DNA from: Spirochaetaceae bacterium
GTDB lineage: Bacteria; Spirochaetota; Spirochaetia; Treponematales; Breznakiellaceae
Reading direction: 5' to 3'
DNA: 14,264 nt
Assembly (NCBI GenBank): GCA_031255115.1
Contig: JAIRTD010000116.1
Span: 1 to 14,264, forward strand
Below the pieces are notes generated by a model. The model had not been told where the DNA came from. It worked only from the letters and a program-made list of their open reading frames with translations, and made no database searches. Positions 13,857-14,264 of this stretch are shown piece by piece; position 1 is the stretch's first letter, and each line of letters begins with the position of its first letter. Made by a program: the position numbers and the translations under genes.

Positions 13857-14264
13857 CTATTTATGGATAAGGTAGGTCCGCAGTATGGCGCGGAGATCGT
13901 CAATATCAACAGGCTTGCCCAAATGGTCGTTCATGCCCGCGTCAAAGCATTTATCTATGTCTTCCCTGAACACATTGGCCGTCATGGCGATGATGGGTAG
14001 CTGCCTCTGGGCCTTGCCCGTATCGGAAGCCTCCGCTGCTTGTTCAAGCTCGCGGATACGCCTGGTTGCCTCAAAGCCGTCCATCTCGGGCATTTGCAGG
14101 TCCATAAGAATCAGGCTGTACTCCTCGCCGTGTTCCCTAAAAAGCCGCACCGCCTCGACGCCGTTTTCCGCCCAGTCAATGATAAGGCCCGTCTCTTCAA
14201 GCAGGGAACAGACGATTTCCTTGTTGATTTCGACATCTTCGACCAGCAGTATGCGGCGTCCGGC
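13857..14264 (-). CDS. Receiver (REC) domain, C-terminal end of a hybrid histidine kinase or response regulator, 5' end outside the window
   Basis: The frame is open to the right edge and gives 135 residues covering nearly a whole receiver domain. The acidic pocket is VEDVEIN (8-14). The phosphoacceptor is D55 in LILMDLQMPEMDG. The conserved Thr lies in PIIAMTAN and the Lys in LGKPVD. The protein stops about 15 residues after the Lys, so no output domain follows; ILLVEDVEINKEI and PIIAMTANVFREDI are typical of receivers at the end of hybrid sensor kinases. A linker with EQAAEASDTGKAQRQ between the fourth helix and strand is a short charged insertion. The gene ends in TAG. The upstream sensor and kinase part is not visible, so its signal is unknown. 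Confidence 0.9.
   Translation of the reverse strand, partial: AGRRILLVEDVEINKEIVCSLLEETGLIIDWAENGVEAVRLFREHGEEYSLILMDLQMPEMDGFEATRRIRELEQAAEASDTGKAQRQLPIIAMTANVFREDIDKCFDAGMNDHLGKPVDIDDLRAILRTYLIHK

Noticed and set aside
1..14264. tRNA, rRNA, riboswitch, insertion sequence or phage genes
   Set aside because: None was seen by reading; gene density is high, and the gaps over 100 bp contain only the promoter and repeat features described.

Overview
The window is 14.3 kb of bacterial chromosome in which every supported gene lies on the minus strand, so transcription runs from high to low coordinates. It has no RNA genes, insertion sequences or phage genes. The gene content is a multi-subunit [FeFe] hydrogenase, a RDD/SpoIIM/MoxR/DUF58 membrane block and a hybrid-kinase-type receiver. 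Together with moderate GC and all three stop codons in ordinary use, this fits an anaerobic, fermentative or H2-metabolising bacterium. My best guess is a spirochaete of the Treponema type, as found in insect guts; that is an inference from gene style, not proof.

Right end (13680-14264): the C-terminal receiver domain of a response regulator or hybrid histidine kinase, cut by the window edge. It is followed by a 177-bp intergenic region with two large neighbouring palindromes that share a TTGTCAG half-site. One palindrome arm overlaps a candidate -35 box for the next operon.

Middle (6425-13679): a tightly packed seven-gene unit with overlaps of 1, 4 or 8 bp, or a 2-bp gap. In order of transcription it encodes a small DUF5362-like membrane protein, an RDD protein, a SpoIIM/DUF95 protein, a large membrane protein with a DUF4129-like tail, a DUF4350-like protein, a MoxR AAA+ ATPase and a DUF58 protein. 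Five of the seven are membrane proteins served by one cytosolic ATPase. It looks like an envelope-associated MoxR chaperone module of unknown substrate.

Left (1046-6155): an operon for an NAD-linked, probably electron-bifurcating [FeFe] hydrogenase. The order is hydC (NuoE-like), a small GHKL ATPase, hndB (2Fe-2S thioredoxin-like), hydB (NuoF-like) and hydA (catalytic). A good sigma-70-type promoter precedes it (-35 TTGCCA, 17 bp, -10 TACACT). Upstream of that lie three copies of a 20-bp direct repeat spaced 42 and 44 bp apart, a likely regulator-binding array. A purine permease of the NCS2/AzgA type follows hydA after 27 bp and runs off the left edge.

The most striking point is hydB. Its reading frame is continuous from a strong RBS and ATG at 4652 to 2862, except for one in-frame TAG at 4467-4469. 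This separates the N-terminal 2Fe-2S domain from the flavin/NADH/Fe-S body. The upstream hndB is in the same frame, separated from hydB only by its own TAG. Whether this is a nonsense mutation, a sequencing error or read-through cannot be settled from the sequence alone.
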